Shown: in pieces, positions 10,048 to 19,800 of the stretch | Position numbering within the stretch: the first letter of the stretch is position 1 | Layout: the number at the start of each line of letters is the position of its first letter | NCBI GenBank assembly: GCA_023701265.1 | Contig: JAMPXI010000002.1 | Location: 1 to 63,440 of the forward strand | Direction: 5' to 3' | From: Desulfuromonadales bacterium | GTDB lineage: Bacteria; Desulfobacterota; Desulfuromonadia; Desulfuromonadales; BM103 | Length of the DNA stretch: 63,440 nt | Position numbers and translations under genes: made by a program | Notes under the pieces: generated by a model | The model's input: only the letters and a program-made list of their open reading frames with translations | Told to the model about the DNA's origin: nothing | The model's database searches: none

Positions 10048-10064
10048 CTGCCGCCTGGCGGCAG
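10048..10064 (+). promoter_or_regulatory. Leader hairpin upstream of rpsA
   Basis: CTGCCGCC-T-GGCGGCAG perfect inverted repeat, 25 nt before the rpsA ATG. Confidence 0.4.
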
Positions 10065-10088
10065 ACTTTGTTAGGGGGTATCTGGTTA

Positions 10089-11804
10089 ATGTCGGACAAC
10101 ATCAACAACAAACGGGAGCAAAACGAAGGCGCAGACCACGAACAGGATTTTCAATCGCTGTTCGAAAGCAGCCTGCAAGAACTGAATGTCGGCGACGTCG
10201 TGCGCGGTACGGTCGTTCAGGTCAACGATGATACGGTCGTCGTCGATGTCGGCTACAAATCGGAAGGCGTTATCCCGATCGAGGAATTCCGGGACGAAGG
10301 CGGTCAACTCCAGGTCAAGGTGGGAGATGAGATCGACGTCCTGTTCGAGCGCCGCGAGAACGAAAGCGGACTCATTTCATTGTCCAAATCGAAAGCCGAC
10401 CGCCAGCGCATCTGGGGTTCTCTTGAAGAAGGTTCGGTGATCGAGGGAAAAATCACTGGCCGCATCAAGGGTGGCCTGACCGTCGATATCGGCGTGAGTG
10501 CATTCCTTCCCGGTTCCCAGGTGGATATCCGCCCGGTGCGCAACCTCGATAAACTGTTGGGCGCCACCCTCAAGTTCAAGATCATCAAGCTCAACAAGCG
10601 TCGTGGCAACATTGTCCTCTCCCGCAGAGTTCTGCTTGAGGAAGAGCGCGATTCCATGCGCGGCCAGACGCTGGATACCCTAGTGGAAGGGCAGGTGGTT
10701 GAGGGGGTTGTCAAGAACCTCACCGACTACGGGGCCTTCATCGACTTGGGCGGCCTCGATGGTTTGCTGCACATTACCGACATGTCGTGGGGACGGGTCA
10801 ACAATCCCGCCGATGTGCTGACCGTTGGCCAGAAGCTGAACGTCAAGGTGCTGAAATTCGACCGTGAGCGCGAACGCGTCTCCCTCGGTCTGAAGCAGAT
10901 CATTCCCGATCCCTGGGAGGATGTCGAAGGGAAATACCCCGTCGGCGGCCGTGTCAAGGGCAAGGTCGTCAGCCTGACCGATTACGGGGCTTTCATTGAA
11001 CTCGAAGGTGGCGTCGAGGGCTTGATCCATGTTTCGGAGATGAGCTGGACCAAGCGCGTCAAGCACCCCAACAAGCTGCTCAATGTCGGCGACGACGTTG
11101 AGACCGTGGTCCTGGCACTGGACATTCCCAATCGGCGCATTTCCCTCGGGCTGAAGCAGATCGAGCAGAATCCCTGGGAGCAGATCGGTGAAAAATTCCC
11201 GATCGGCACCATTATCGAAGGTCAGATCAAAAATATTACCGACTTCGGCATCTTTGTTGGTGTCGACGAAGGGATCGACGGGCTGGTGCATATCTCCGAC
11301 CTCTCCTGGACCCGGCGGATCAAGCACCCCTCCGAGCTTTATCGCAAGGGTGACACGGTCAAGGCGGTGGTGCTCAACATCGATCGCGACAACGAGCGTT
11401 TCTCTCTCGGCATCAAACAGTTCACTCCCGATCCGTGGAGCGTCATCCCGACCAAGTGCGCCCCGGGGACGATCATCCGTGGTCGTGTGACTTCGGTGAC
11501 CGATTTCGGCGTGTTCCTGGAAATCGAAGAGGGGATCGAGGGGCTGATTCACGTATCCGAGTTGAGTCGGGAAAAAATCGAGAGTCCGCGCGATTTTGCC
11601 AAGCCCGGTGACATTCTTGAAGCGGTGGTGCTGACCATTGATGGAGTTGATCGCAAGATTGCCCTGTCGGTCAAACATCTCGACGAACATAAGGAAAAAG
11701 CTGAAGTCCGTGAATTCCTCGGTGCGCAGAAGGAGGCGACCTCCAACCTCGGCGCCCTTCTACAGGGAGCCATGGAGCGCAGCAGTTCGGAGAACAACGA
11801 CTAA
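10089..11804 (+). CDS. rpsA: 30S ribosomal protein S1
   Basis: Multiple S1 repeats (VKNLTDYGAFIDLGGLDGLLHITDMSW etc.); ATG preceded by ttaggggg. Confidence 0.97.
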   Translation: MSDNINNKREQNEGADHEQDFQSLFESSLQELNVGDVVRGTVVQVNDDTVVVDVGYKSEGVIPIEEFRDEGGQLQVKVGDEIDVLFERRENESGLISLSKSKADRQRIWGSLEEGSVIEGKITGRIKGGLTVDIGVSAFLPGSQVDIRPVRNLDKLLGATLKFKIIKLNKRRGNIVLSRRVLLEEERDSMRGQTLDTLVEGQVVEGVVKNLTDYGAFIDLGGLDGLLHITDMSWGRVNNPADVLTVGQKLNVKVLKFDRERERVSLGLKQIIPDPWEDVEGKYPVGGRVKGKVVSLTDYGAFIELEGGVEGLIHVSEMSWTKRVKHPNKLLNVGDDVETVVLALDIPNRRISLGLKQIEQNPWEQIGEKFPIGTIIEGQIKNITDFGIFVGVDEGIDGLVHISDLSWTRRIKHPSELYRKGDTVKAVVLNIDRDNERFSLGIKQFTPDPWSVIPTKCAPGTIIRGRVTSVTDFGVFLEIEEGIEGLIHVSELSREKIESPRDFAKPGDILEAVVLTIDGVDRKIALSVKHLDEHKEKAEVREFLGAQKEATSNLGALLQGAMERSSSENND

Positions 11805-11823
11805 GTTGCTGAACAACCAACCG

Positions 11824-11850
11824 CCGTACCCCCGCTTGGCGGGGGTACGG
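11824..11850 (+). terminator. Intergenic hairpin between rpsA and sppA (possible attenuator or processing site)
   Basis: ccgtacccccgc-ttg-gcgggggtacgg perfect stem, no T-tract. Confidence 0.4.
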
Positions 11851-11867
11851 CACTTCCACCATTCCTG

Positions 11868-12758
11868 ATGCAAAAGCGACCGCTGTTCATAGCCTTGGCC
11901 CTGTTGGCCGGGATCTTCGTCTTCTTTCTGGCGCTGATCCTTGCGACCTCCCGTTTCCTTGACCGCCCGGCCCGTTTCGTGGGGCATAGCCAGGTTGGCG
12001 TCGTCGAGGTGCAAGGGGTCATCGTCGACTCCAAAAAAATCATCGAGCAACTTGATGCCTTCCATGAGGATGGTTCAATCAAGGCGATTGTGCTGCGGAT
12101 CGATTCCCCCGGCGGCGGCGTCGGCCCTTCGCAGGAGATCTACGACGAAGTCAAGCGAATCGATGCCGACAAGCCGATTATTGCATCGATGGGATCAGTG
12201 GCGGCTTCGGGCGGTTATTATATCGCCGCTCCGGCCCGCGAGATTTTTGCCAACCCCGGCACCATCACCGGCAGCATCGGCGTCATTATGGAGTTTGCCA
12301 ACTTCCAGGAGTTGCTCGACAAGATCGGTCTGCGCAGCGAGGTCGTAAAAAGCGGCAAACACAAGGATATCGGTTCACCGGTTCGGACAATGACCGAAGA
12401 GGAAAGGGCGTTGCTGCAATCACTGATTGACGATGTGCACAGTCAGTTTGTCGATTCGGTTGCAGCCGGTCGCCAATTAGATATCCAAAAGGTGCGCAGT
12501 CTTGCCGATGGCCGCATTTTTACCGGCCGGCAGGCACGCGAGCTTGGTCTGGTCGATGAACTTGGCAGTCTCGAAGCGGCTGTCCGTCGTGCCGGGGAGT
12601 TAGGCGGCATCGACGGCAAGCCTGAAGTTGTTTATCCACCCAGTGACAAGCCGCAACTTATCGATTTCCTGATTCAGGAAGCGTCCAGCCAGATTCATCA
12701 GGCACTGCTCCGGCAGCAAGGTGGCAAGCTGCAGTACGTCTGGCCGGGATTTAATTGA
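11868..12758 (+). CDS. sppA: Signal peptide peptidase SppA, S49 family
   Basis: RIDSPGGGVGPSQEIYDEV and GSVAASGGYYIAAPA motifs; N-terminal TM. Confidence 0.94.
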   Translation: MQKRPLFIALALLAGIFVFFLALILATSRFLDRPARFVGHSQVGVVEVQGVIVDSKKIIEQLDAFHEDGSIKAIVLRIDSPGGGVGPSQEIYDEVKRIDADKPIIASMGSVAASGGYYIAAPAREIFANPGTITGSIGVIMEFANFQELLDKIGLRSEVVKSGKHKDIGSPVRTMTEEERALLQSLIDDVHSQFVDSVAAGRQLDIQKVRSLADGRIFTGRQARELGLVDELGSLEAAVRRAGELGGIDGKPEVVYPPSDKPQLIDFLIQEASSQIHQALLRQQGGKLQYVWPGFN

Positions 12759-12772
12759 GGAGGAGTAGAATA

Positions 12773-13060
12773 ATGACCAAGAGTGAATTGATCGAACAAC
12801 TGATGACAACCAACGAAATGCTGAACAAGCGTGAAGCTGAAGTGATTGTCAACGCGATCTTCGACGGCATCAGCGAGGCACTTGCTGGAGGAGACCGGGT
12901 GGAAATCCGCGGGTTTGGATCCTTTACCGTGCGTCAGCGCGATGCTCGCGAGGCCCGCAATCCGAAAAGCGGCACGGTCGTGCGTATCCCCTCCAAAAAA
13001 ACCCCGTTTTTCAAAACCGGTAAGGAACTGCGCGAGCGAGTCAATGGCGCTGAAGCGTGA
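12773..13060 (+). CDS. ihfB: Integration host factor subunit beta (HU/IHF family)
   Basis: GDRVEIRGFGSFTVRQRDAREARNPKSG...PFFKTGKELRERVN; RBS aggagg. Confidence 0.93.
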   Translation: MTKSELIEQLMTTNEMLNKREAEVIVNAIFDGISEALAGGDRVEIRGFGSFTVRQRDAREARNPKSGTVVRIPSKKTPFFKTGKELRERVNGAEA

Positions 13061-13131
13061 ACAGCGCAGGGACCTCTGCAAAAAAACTTAACTGAACCGG
13101 GTATGCTTTCCTGATCGAATCAGCAAACGCC

Positions 13132-13159
13132 AAAGGCCCCGTGCAAGCACGGGGCCTTT
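13132..13159 (+). terminator. Rho-independent terminator after ihfB
   Basis: aaaggccccgtgc-aa-gcacggggcctttatctta. Confidence 0.75.
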
Positions 13160-13165
13160 ATCTTA

Positions 13166-13270
13166 TTGGTATTGCACCCGCCAGCGGTTGCCCGGCGTCC
13201 TGGCTGAACCTGAATTCTTGTTGGACCGGGTTGGATACACAGACCCTTTTGTGTGGCAGTGCAATACCAA
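13166..13270. repeat. 105-nt intergenic element closed by 12-bp perfect inverted repeat
   Basis: TTGGTATTGCAC (13166-13177) ... GTGCAATACCAA (13259-13270). Confidence 0.5.
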
Positions 13271-13290
13271 ACTCGTAAAACGCAAACTCC

Positions 13291-13452
13291 GGAATGCCGA
13301 CGGTTTCCTCTGCCCGGCCTCAAATGTTGAAAATGCCCCGGGATACCGCTTCAGGCGTCCCGCTCGCGGGCGGGCTGGCACACCACGGTGTAACCTGGGG
13401 ACGGGCTGAAATTTGGTTGGCCGGGGGTAGGTTCACAACCGCCGGGCATTCC
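13291..13452 (+). ncRNA. Candidate 6S RNA-like structured ncRNA
   Basis: Rod-like pairing: GGAATGCC/GGCATTCC, CGG/CCG, CCCGGCC/GGCCGGG, CAAAT/ATTTG, CCCC/GGGG around a bubble; 3' arm GGTTCACAACCGCCGGGCATTCC resembles E. coli 6S GGTTACAGCCTGCGGCGGCATC. Confidence 0.45.
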
Positions 13453-13469
13453 AGAGAATGTCAAAGAAC

Positions 13470-13498
13470 TTGGTCGCTGTTGATTCACATGCTAGCAT
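13470..13498 (+). promoter_or_regulatory. Putative sigma70 promoter for the downstream pseudouridine synthase
   Basis: TTGGTC-N17-TAGCAT with upstream TG; -10 lies in palindrome CACATGCTAGCATGTG. Confidence 0.35.
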
Positions 13499-13554
13499 GT
13501 GCCGGTTTCCTGTCAAGCCGCATCCCTGAACTTTTCAATCCGGTCCCGTGAGCC

Positions 13555-14475
13555 GTGGAACAACGACTGCTTTCCCCTGGTGTTTATCGTTTTGTCGTGC
13601 CCGGCGATCAATCCGGACTTCGGCTCGACCTGTTCCTTGCGGGCGCTCTGGAGGGAGGACGCAGCATGATCAAGCGTATGATCGATCTTGGTGGAGCACA
13701 TATCGACGGTCGGCGAGTGCGCCGCTGCAGCCTTTCGGTTGCTGCAGGACAACACATTGAGCTCCATGTCGACGGGTTGCCACTTGAACCGTTTCGCCTC
13801 GATCCTGCGATGGTCATATACCGTGATCAATACCTGCTGGCGCTGGACAAGCCGGCAGGGGTTGCCACCCAGCCTACGCCGGCACGTTACCAGGGAACCA
13901 TATATGCCGCACTCCAGCAGTTTCTCGGCGATACCGGGCAGGTCAGCCTCGGCATGGTACAACGGCTTGACCGCGACACCAGTGGAGTCCTGGTTTTTTC
14001 CACGCATCCCCGGGCACACAAAGGCTTGACGGCCGCTTTCAGCGAACACCGGGTTACCAAGCGATACCTGGCATTGGTGGCCGGTCACCTGGAGAATGAC
14101 GAAGGGGAGATGCGGTCGCAATTGGCGCGTCGTCGGGCAACCAACCGCATGGTCTCGGTGGAACGAGGCGGCAAGCCGGCGTTGACCCGCTACCGGCGGA
14201 TAGCCAGCTACGATTGCGCCAGTCTGGTCGAAGTCGAGATTCCGACCGGGCGTTCCCATCAGATCCGTATCCATTTCGCCGAAGCTGGACATCCGCTGCT
14301 TGGTGACCCGGCTTATGGTGGTCCGGGCATGGTCAAGGGGGCGGCGATAGCTCGGCAGATGCTGCATGCCAGCGAGCTCTGCCTCGATCATCCGGTTGAC
14401 GGTTCCCGTTTGGAGTTGGAATCGCCCCTCCCGGAGGACTTCCAAGCGGTCATGCATTTTCTTGCCTCTTCATGA
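13555..14475 (+). CDS. RluA-family pseudouridine synthase with S4 domain
   Basis: MVQRLDRDTSGVLVFS, GRSHQIRIHFAEAGHPLLGDPAYG; GTG start. Confidence 0.92.
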   Translation: MEQRLLSPGVYRFVVPGDQSGLRLDLFLAGALEGGRSMIKRMIDLGGAHIDGRRVRRCSLSVAAGQHIELHVDGLPLEPFRLDPAMVIYRDQYLLALDKPAGVATQPTPARYQGTIYAALQQFLGDTGQVSLGMVQRLDRDTSGVLVFSTHPRAHKGLTAAFSEHRVTKRYLALVAGHLENDEGEMRSQLARRRATNRMVSVERGGKPALTRYRRIASYDCASLVEVEIPTGRSHQIRIHFAEAGHPLLGDPAYGGPGMVKGAAIARQMLHASELCLDHPVDGSRLELESPLPEDFQAVMHFLASS

Positions 14476-14522
14476 TAATTGGCTGCTGATGTTTTGAACT
14501 TCGCGTTTCTCGAGTATTGACC

Positions 14523-15305
14523 ATGACTTTTCCGCAAATTGATCCGGTTCTGATTCATCTTGGCCCCCTGGCCATCCGCTGGTATGGGCTGATGTACCTG
14601 TTCGGTTTTTTGGCGGCGTACGGGCTGATCTGTCACCTGGCCAGGCTGCGTGACCTGCCGCTCGACAGCGACGGGGCGGCCGATCTGCTGTTTTACGGGG
14701 CCGTCGGTGTGGTGGCCGGCGGACGGCTGGGATATGTCCTGTTCTATAACCCGGGCTGGTATCTTTCCCATCCGCTAGAGGCCTTTGCCATCTGGCAGGG
14801 AGGGATGAGTTTCCATGGTGGCTTGCTGGGTGTTGTTGCGGCAACGCTGATCTTCTGCCGTCGCAGAAAACTGCCGGTGCTGCTGACCGGTGACATTCTG
14901 GTCACGGCGGCCACCATCGGTCTCGGTTTCGGGCGATTGGGCAACTTCATCAACGGCGAGTTGTGGGGGCGGCCGACCGATTTGCCGTGGGGGATGGTCT
15001 TTCCCGGGGCCGGTCCCGTGCCTCGGCATCCGAGCCAGCTCTACCAGGCGTTCCTCGAAGGACTGGTGCTGTTTGTCGTGCTCTACGGGCTCCACCGTTG
15101 GCGTGTGCGCCATGGCGTGCCGTTTTTCAGCTTCTTCGTCGGTTACGGCGTGTTCCGTTTTCTGGTGGAATTCGTACGCCAGCCGGATGCTCAACTCGGT
15201 TTTCTCTGGGGTGGGGCGACCATGGGGCAACTGCTGTCGATCCCGATGATCATATTCGGTGTGGCTGGGCTTTTCTGGACCCTTCGGCGTGGCGCGGCAT
15301 CATGA
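14523..15305 (+). CDS. lgt: Prolipoprotein diacylglyceryl transferase
   Basis: IRWYGLMYLFGF, WQGGMSFHGGLLG, GRLGNFINGELWGR, RHPSQLYQAFLEG motifs. Confidence 0.97.
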   Translation: MTFPQIDPVLIHLGPLAIRWYGLMYLFGFLAAYGLICHLARLRDLPLDSDGAADLLFYGAVGVVAGGRLGYVLFYNPGWYLSHPLEAFAIWQGGMSFHGGLLGVVAATLIFCRRRKLPVLLTGDILVTAATIGLGFGRLGNFINGELWGRPTDLPWGMVFPGAGPVPRHPSQLYQAFLEGLVLFVVLYGLHRWRVRHGVPFFSFFVGYGVFRFLVEFVRQPDAQLGFLWGGATMGQLLSIPMIIFGVAGLFWTLRRGAAS

Positions 15306-15928
15306 AAAGGGTTGCCGGGATCATCTTCGACTGTGACGGTGTGCTGTTTGAAAGCCGTGCAGCCAACCTGGCCTATTACAATGCCATTCTCGAAATCTTC
15401 GGCGAGTCTCCGGTTGAGCCGGACGATAACGTTCGTGCTCACCTCTGCCACACGGCCGCAAGCCCCGAAGTCTTCCGCGTTCTCCTGGGGGAGGAACGGA
15501 TGACCGCTGCCCTGGAGGCTGCGCGCCTGCTCGACTATCGCCAGTTCATTCCAGCCATGCAGCCTGAACCAGGAATGACCGCGGCCCTCGCCGGATTGTC
15601 GTCACGGTTCCCCTTGGCGATTGCCACCAACCGCGGCGGCAGCATGCTCGAGATTCTCGAGCATTTTGGCTTGTCCGGCTATTTCCAGGAGGTCGTTACC
15701 AGCCGCGACGTGCCACGTCCCAAACCCTATCCCGACATGCTGATCGAAGCGGCTCGGCGGCTTGCCCTCAAGCCGGACCGCATTCTCTTTGTCGGCGATT
15801 CGGAACTTGACCGGTCTGCCGCAGTGGCTGCCGGCATCCGTTTCGCCGCCTACCGCAACAACCTTCCTGCCGATCTGCAGATAGATAGTCACCAGCAGTT
15901 GCTCGAACTGTTTGTCGCCGGCACCTGA
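15302..15928 (+). CDS. HAD-superfamily hydrolase (phosphoglycolate phosphatase-like)
   Basis: IIFDCDGVLFES, IATNRGGS, PRPKPYPDML, FVGDSELDR; ATGA overlap with lgt. Confidence 0.9.
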   Translation: MKRVAGIIFDCDGVLFESRAANLAYYNAILEIFGESPVEPDDNVRAHLCHTAASPEVFRVLLGEERMTAALEAARLLDYRQFIPAMQPEPGMTAALAGLSSRFPLAIATNRGGSMLEILEHFGLSGYFQEVVTSRDVPRPKPYPDMLIEAARRLALKPDRILFVGDSELDRSAAVAAGIRFAAYRNNLPADLQIDSHQQLLELFVAGT

Positions 15929-15991
15929 AACGTCGAAGCCCCGGAAGAAATTTCCGGGGCTGCAGTGACGATGGATGGTTTCGACGGGAAC

Positions 15992-16414
15992 TCAGTCGAG
16001 TTTTTTGCTCATTTCCAGGACATGACCGCCGTTCGACGGCAGGTAGGAAACCTGGTCCATGATGGTGTGGATGAGGTAGATCCCACGGCCATGCTCGTCA
16101 AGCGGGTGGCTGGGTTCGGCGAACTGCCTGATGTCGAACCCTTGCCCATGGTCGTAAACACGAATGGTCAGGTTCCGTTCGATGATGCCGATCTCGATGT
16201 GCACTTCTCTGGCGGGGTCACCTTCGTTGGCATGCTGGATCGCGTTGGCCATCGCTTCCGTCAAAACCAGATTCAATTCGTAGGCGAGCTTTTCCCGATC
16301 TCCCCCATAATGTTTGAGGGCCAGGGCAATGTTTTCGCCGATATGGCCGATCAGGCAGAGATAACGGGTCTGGTTGGGAACCTTGATGTCAACTTCAATC
16401 CGGTCGGTGTTCAT
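15992..16414 (-). CDS. RsbW/SpoIIAB-like anti-sigma factor serine kinase (HATPase_c)
   Basis: ELNLVLTEAMANAIQHAN, VYDHGQGFD, GRGIYLIHTIMD. Confidence 0.88.
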   Translation of the reverse strand: MNTDRIEVDIKVPNQTRYLCLIGHIGENIALALKHYGGDREKLAYELNLVLTEAMANAIQHANEGDPAREVHIEIGIIERNLTIRVYDHGQGFDIRQFAEPSHPLDEHGRGIYLIHTIMDQVSYLPSNGGHVLEMSKKLD

Positions 16415-16477
16415 GCATGGTCTCCCGGCATCCTGCTGCTTCCTATGACGGTGTTGCTTCACCGCTGTCGGACAAGG

Positions 16478-16816
16478 TCAGGAAAAGCTCGCCAGCGCTT
16501 CGTCGACATCAGCGAAAATTTCGAAAACCCGATGCAGCCTGGTCAGTTCAAACATCGACTTGACCTGTAATTGCAGTCCGGACAGTTTCAGGCTGCCATT
16601 GCGCGAGCTGGCGTTCTTGAACCCGGAAACCAGAGCGCCAAGTCCGGATGAGTCGACAAAACGCACTGCCTGCAGATCAACGATCAGGTTATTCTTCCCT
16701 TCCTCGAACAGCTTCAGCATCTGGGCTTTGAGTTCGCTGCTGTTGTGCGCATCCAGACGTTCTTCATGAACGGCCAGCAGGACTGCGCTGCCTCTTTGCT
16801 CAATCGACAGATTCAT
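16478..16816 (-). CDS. STAS-domain anti-sigma factor antagonist (RsbV/SpoIIAA-like)
   Basis: NLIVDLQAVRFVDSSGLGALV with conserved Ser. Confidence 0.92.
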   Translation of the reverse strand: MNLSIEQRGSAVLLAVHEERLDAHNSSELKAQMLKLFEEGKNNLIVDLQAVRFVDSSGLGALVSGFKNASSRNGSLKLSGLQLQVKSMFELTRLHRVFEIFADVDEALASFS

Positions 16817-16876
16817 GCATGACTCCTGTTGGAGGGATTTGAATTTCGCGGAAATTTTAACATAAAAATGGCATCG

Positions 16877-19800
16877 TCAGGGGCTTTTCTTTGTTTCATC
16901 GACCATCATGACAACCAGGGAAATGTCATCGTTGAAACTGTGTGATCCGGAAAAGAGCCGAACCTGCTGCAGGATACGATCAATCAGTTCCCGCGGCGCG
17001 AGCTGGTGCGAATCCTTTAGCAGGTCGGCCAGCCGCTCCTCGCCGAACAATTCGCTTGCCGAATTGGCAGCCTCGATTACTCCGTCGGTGTAAAGCAGGA
17101 GGACGTCGCCGGGTCCAAGGTCGACGCTTTCCTGCTCGTAGGGGAATTCGCGGCGAACGCCAAGAATTAATCCCTCGGCATCCAGTCTCAGACATTCACC
17201 GACACTCTTGCTCCAGAGCAGTGCAGGTGAATGCCCGGCGCTGGCGTAAAAGGCCCGTCCGCTCTCCGGATGAAACTCCAGCAGGAACATGGTTACGAAC
17301 AGTTCTGCCCGGCTCAGATCCTCATAGAAGAAGCGATTGAGTTCGGCGAGCGTATCGCGGGGAGTGCCAAGCTGACCGTAGCGGGCGCGGATCAGGGTGC
17401 GGGTTTCGGCCATCAGCAGAGCTGCGCCGACGTTATGACCGGAGACGTCGGCTATCACCAGCCCAAGCCCGCCATCCGACTGCAGCAGAAAATCATAGTA
17501 ATCACCGCCGACATCCTTCGCCGGAACACATATTCCACCGAGTTGAATGCCGGGAATATCCGGAACGGTGAGGGGGAGAAGACCCAACTGAATGGTCTTG
17601 GCGATTTCCAACTCCCGCTGTTGCTCGCGCGCGACGATCAATCGTTCGGTCTGCTGGGCATTGCGCCAGGCAACGCCCACTTGGCCGGCCAGGCTGCCGA
17701 ACAGCTCCACGAATTCGTCGGTGAAGACCCCCTTGGCCGTGCGCGAGGAGGCCGAAATCACACCGATTGGCTGACCTTCGACGGTAATGGGCGCATGTGC
17801 GAAGGAGACGATTCCTTCAAGCCGGGTGATCTCGGAGGTCTTCTGTTTGCTGATCGTGTCGCTGTCGTTGACCACGATCATGTGGTTGGTCAGGAAAGCT
17901 TCGCCGATGAAGGTGTCCATGGTCAGTTCGCGGTCCGCACCGAAGGCGGGCGACAGGGATATGCCGCGCTGGCTGCGCACGGTCAGGGCCTGGCGTTCGT
18001 GATCAAGGATGCGGATCACGCAGAGATCGAAGCGAAACTGATCGGTGAAGATCTTGAGAATCTCATCAAGTACGGTCTGCAGGCTGGCGCCGCTCGAAGC
18101 GGCCCGGGCCGCTTCGTAGAGTACGCTCAGTTGCTCACGGCTGGCGGTGCGGCTGATGTTGACCGAACCGAGAACATCGAAAACGTCCTCCATGTGACTG
18201 CCGCGGGCAGCGAGGTAGTTCTCCAGGATGATCCGGGCGGGGGCCGTGCCGACGGAGCCGGCCAGAGTCAGTTCCGTGAAGCGCTTGAGTTGGGGGAGTT
18301 CCTGCTCGGAGAGGCTGCCCTTGGCATCGATCTCCCGGTTGCCGAGGTACTCGCTGATGGCCAGGTGGGCCCGTTTCTCGCCGATGAACTTTGCCATCAG
18401 TTCAACAAATTCGATGATCGTCGGAGCTTTGCTGATGCGACGGAGTTGAGGCGCCGCCATTCTGTCCTTAAAGACATCGACGAACTTTTCGATCTGTTCC
18501 TCTTCAGCCGGCACCGGCGTAGTCAGCAGAGAAATGGCCAGAAAGCTGCCGACATTGACGAAGAGCGTCCAGAACAGCGCATGCGACCAGAGGCCGAAGT
18601 CAACCAGACCGAGCAAGGCAGTGGGGCGCAGGATGGCCAGGCCGAACAGCCCGTCATCAAGAATTGTGCGGCTAAGCCAGCCGGAATCGACAAAAGCCGG
18701 GATCAGCAGGGTGTAGAACCAGACCATGAACCCGAGTGTCAGCCCGACCGTTGCTCCGCGACGGGTTGCACGGCGCCAATAGAGTCCACCGATGATGGCG
18801 GGAGCAAACTGGGTGGCGGCAAGAAACGAGATCAGGCCGATGTTGACCAGTGCCGCCGACTCGCCGAGCAATCGGTAGTAAAGATAGCCAAGCAGGATGA
18901 CAGCGAAGATTGAGATGCGTTTCAGATTGATCAACAGGCCGGACAAATTGCCGGCCCCGGAGTAAACCTTGAGGATGATCGGCATGAGCAGGTGGTTGAG
19001 GATCATTGTCGACAGTGCAACGGATTCGACCATGACCATCCCCGCCGAGGCGGAAAAACCGCCGATGAAGACGACCAGCGCCAGCCAGGGATGGCCTGTA
19101 TCCAACGGGACTTGCAGGACGAAAAAATCGGCACCGGAGGTGTCGCCGTTATTGAGGAGTATCCCTCCCAGGGCAATCGGGATGACAAACAGATTGATCA
19201 GGAAAAGATAGGCAGGGAATCGCCACATTGCCTTGTGGATGTGCTCTTCCCGGCAATTTTCGACGACCATGATGTGAAATTGGCGCGGCAGGAACATGAC
19301 GGCCATCATTGCCATGAAGGTCAGTGAGAACCATTCCGGATAGGGAATGTGCTCGGTGTCGAGCCTGAGCAGATGACGACGTTCCGGAAAACGGGCTAGA
19401 AACTGGTTGCAGATGTCGGTAAAGCCGTCGAACAGGCCATAGGTTATGAAGATGCCGACCATCAGGAAGGCAACGACCTTGAGCAGCGACTCTAGGGCAA
19501 CGGCAGCGACCAGCCCTTCGTGGCGCTCGGTGGCATCGAGGTGGCGCGCGCCGAACAGGACGCCGAACAGGCCGAGCAGCAGGGCGACGATGAGTGCCGT
19601 GTCAACGGTGAGCGGAAGGGCGGGAATATGATGCCTTGCGCCGTGAGCAAGCTCGGTTGGCGGGATGGTGAGCAGGTTGAAGGTATGGGAGACGGCTTTC
19701 AGCTGCAAGGCGATGTAGGGGAGAATGCCGAGTACTGCGAACAAGGTAACGATGGCGCCGAGTACGGCCGATTTGCCATAGCGGCTGGAAATCAGGTCGG

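Noticed and set aside
13385-13452. tRNA-like GGTTCACAACC segment
   Set aside because: Does not fit the GGTTCRANYCC T-loop or a cloverleaf; better explained by the 6S-like fold
17231-18913. 560-aa plus-strand ORF antisense to the SSS-PP2C gene
   Set aside because: Shadow ORF; catalytic PP2C and GAF motifs are on the minus strand
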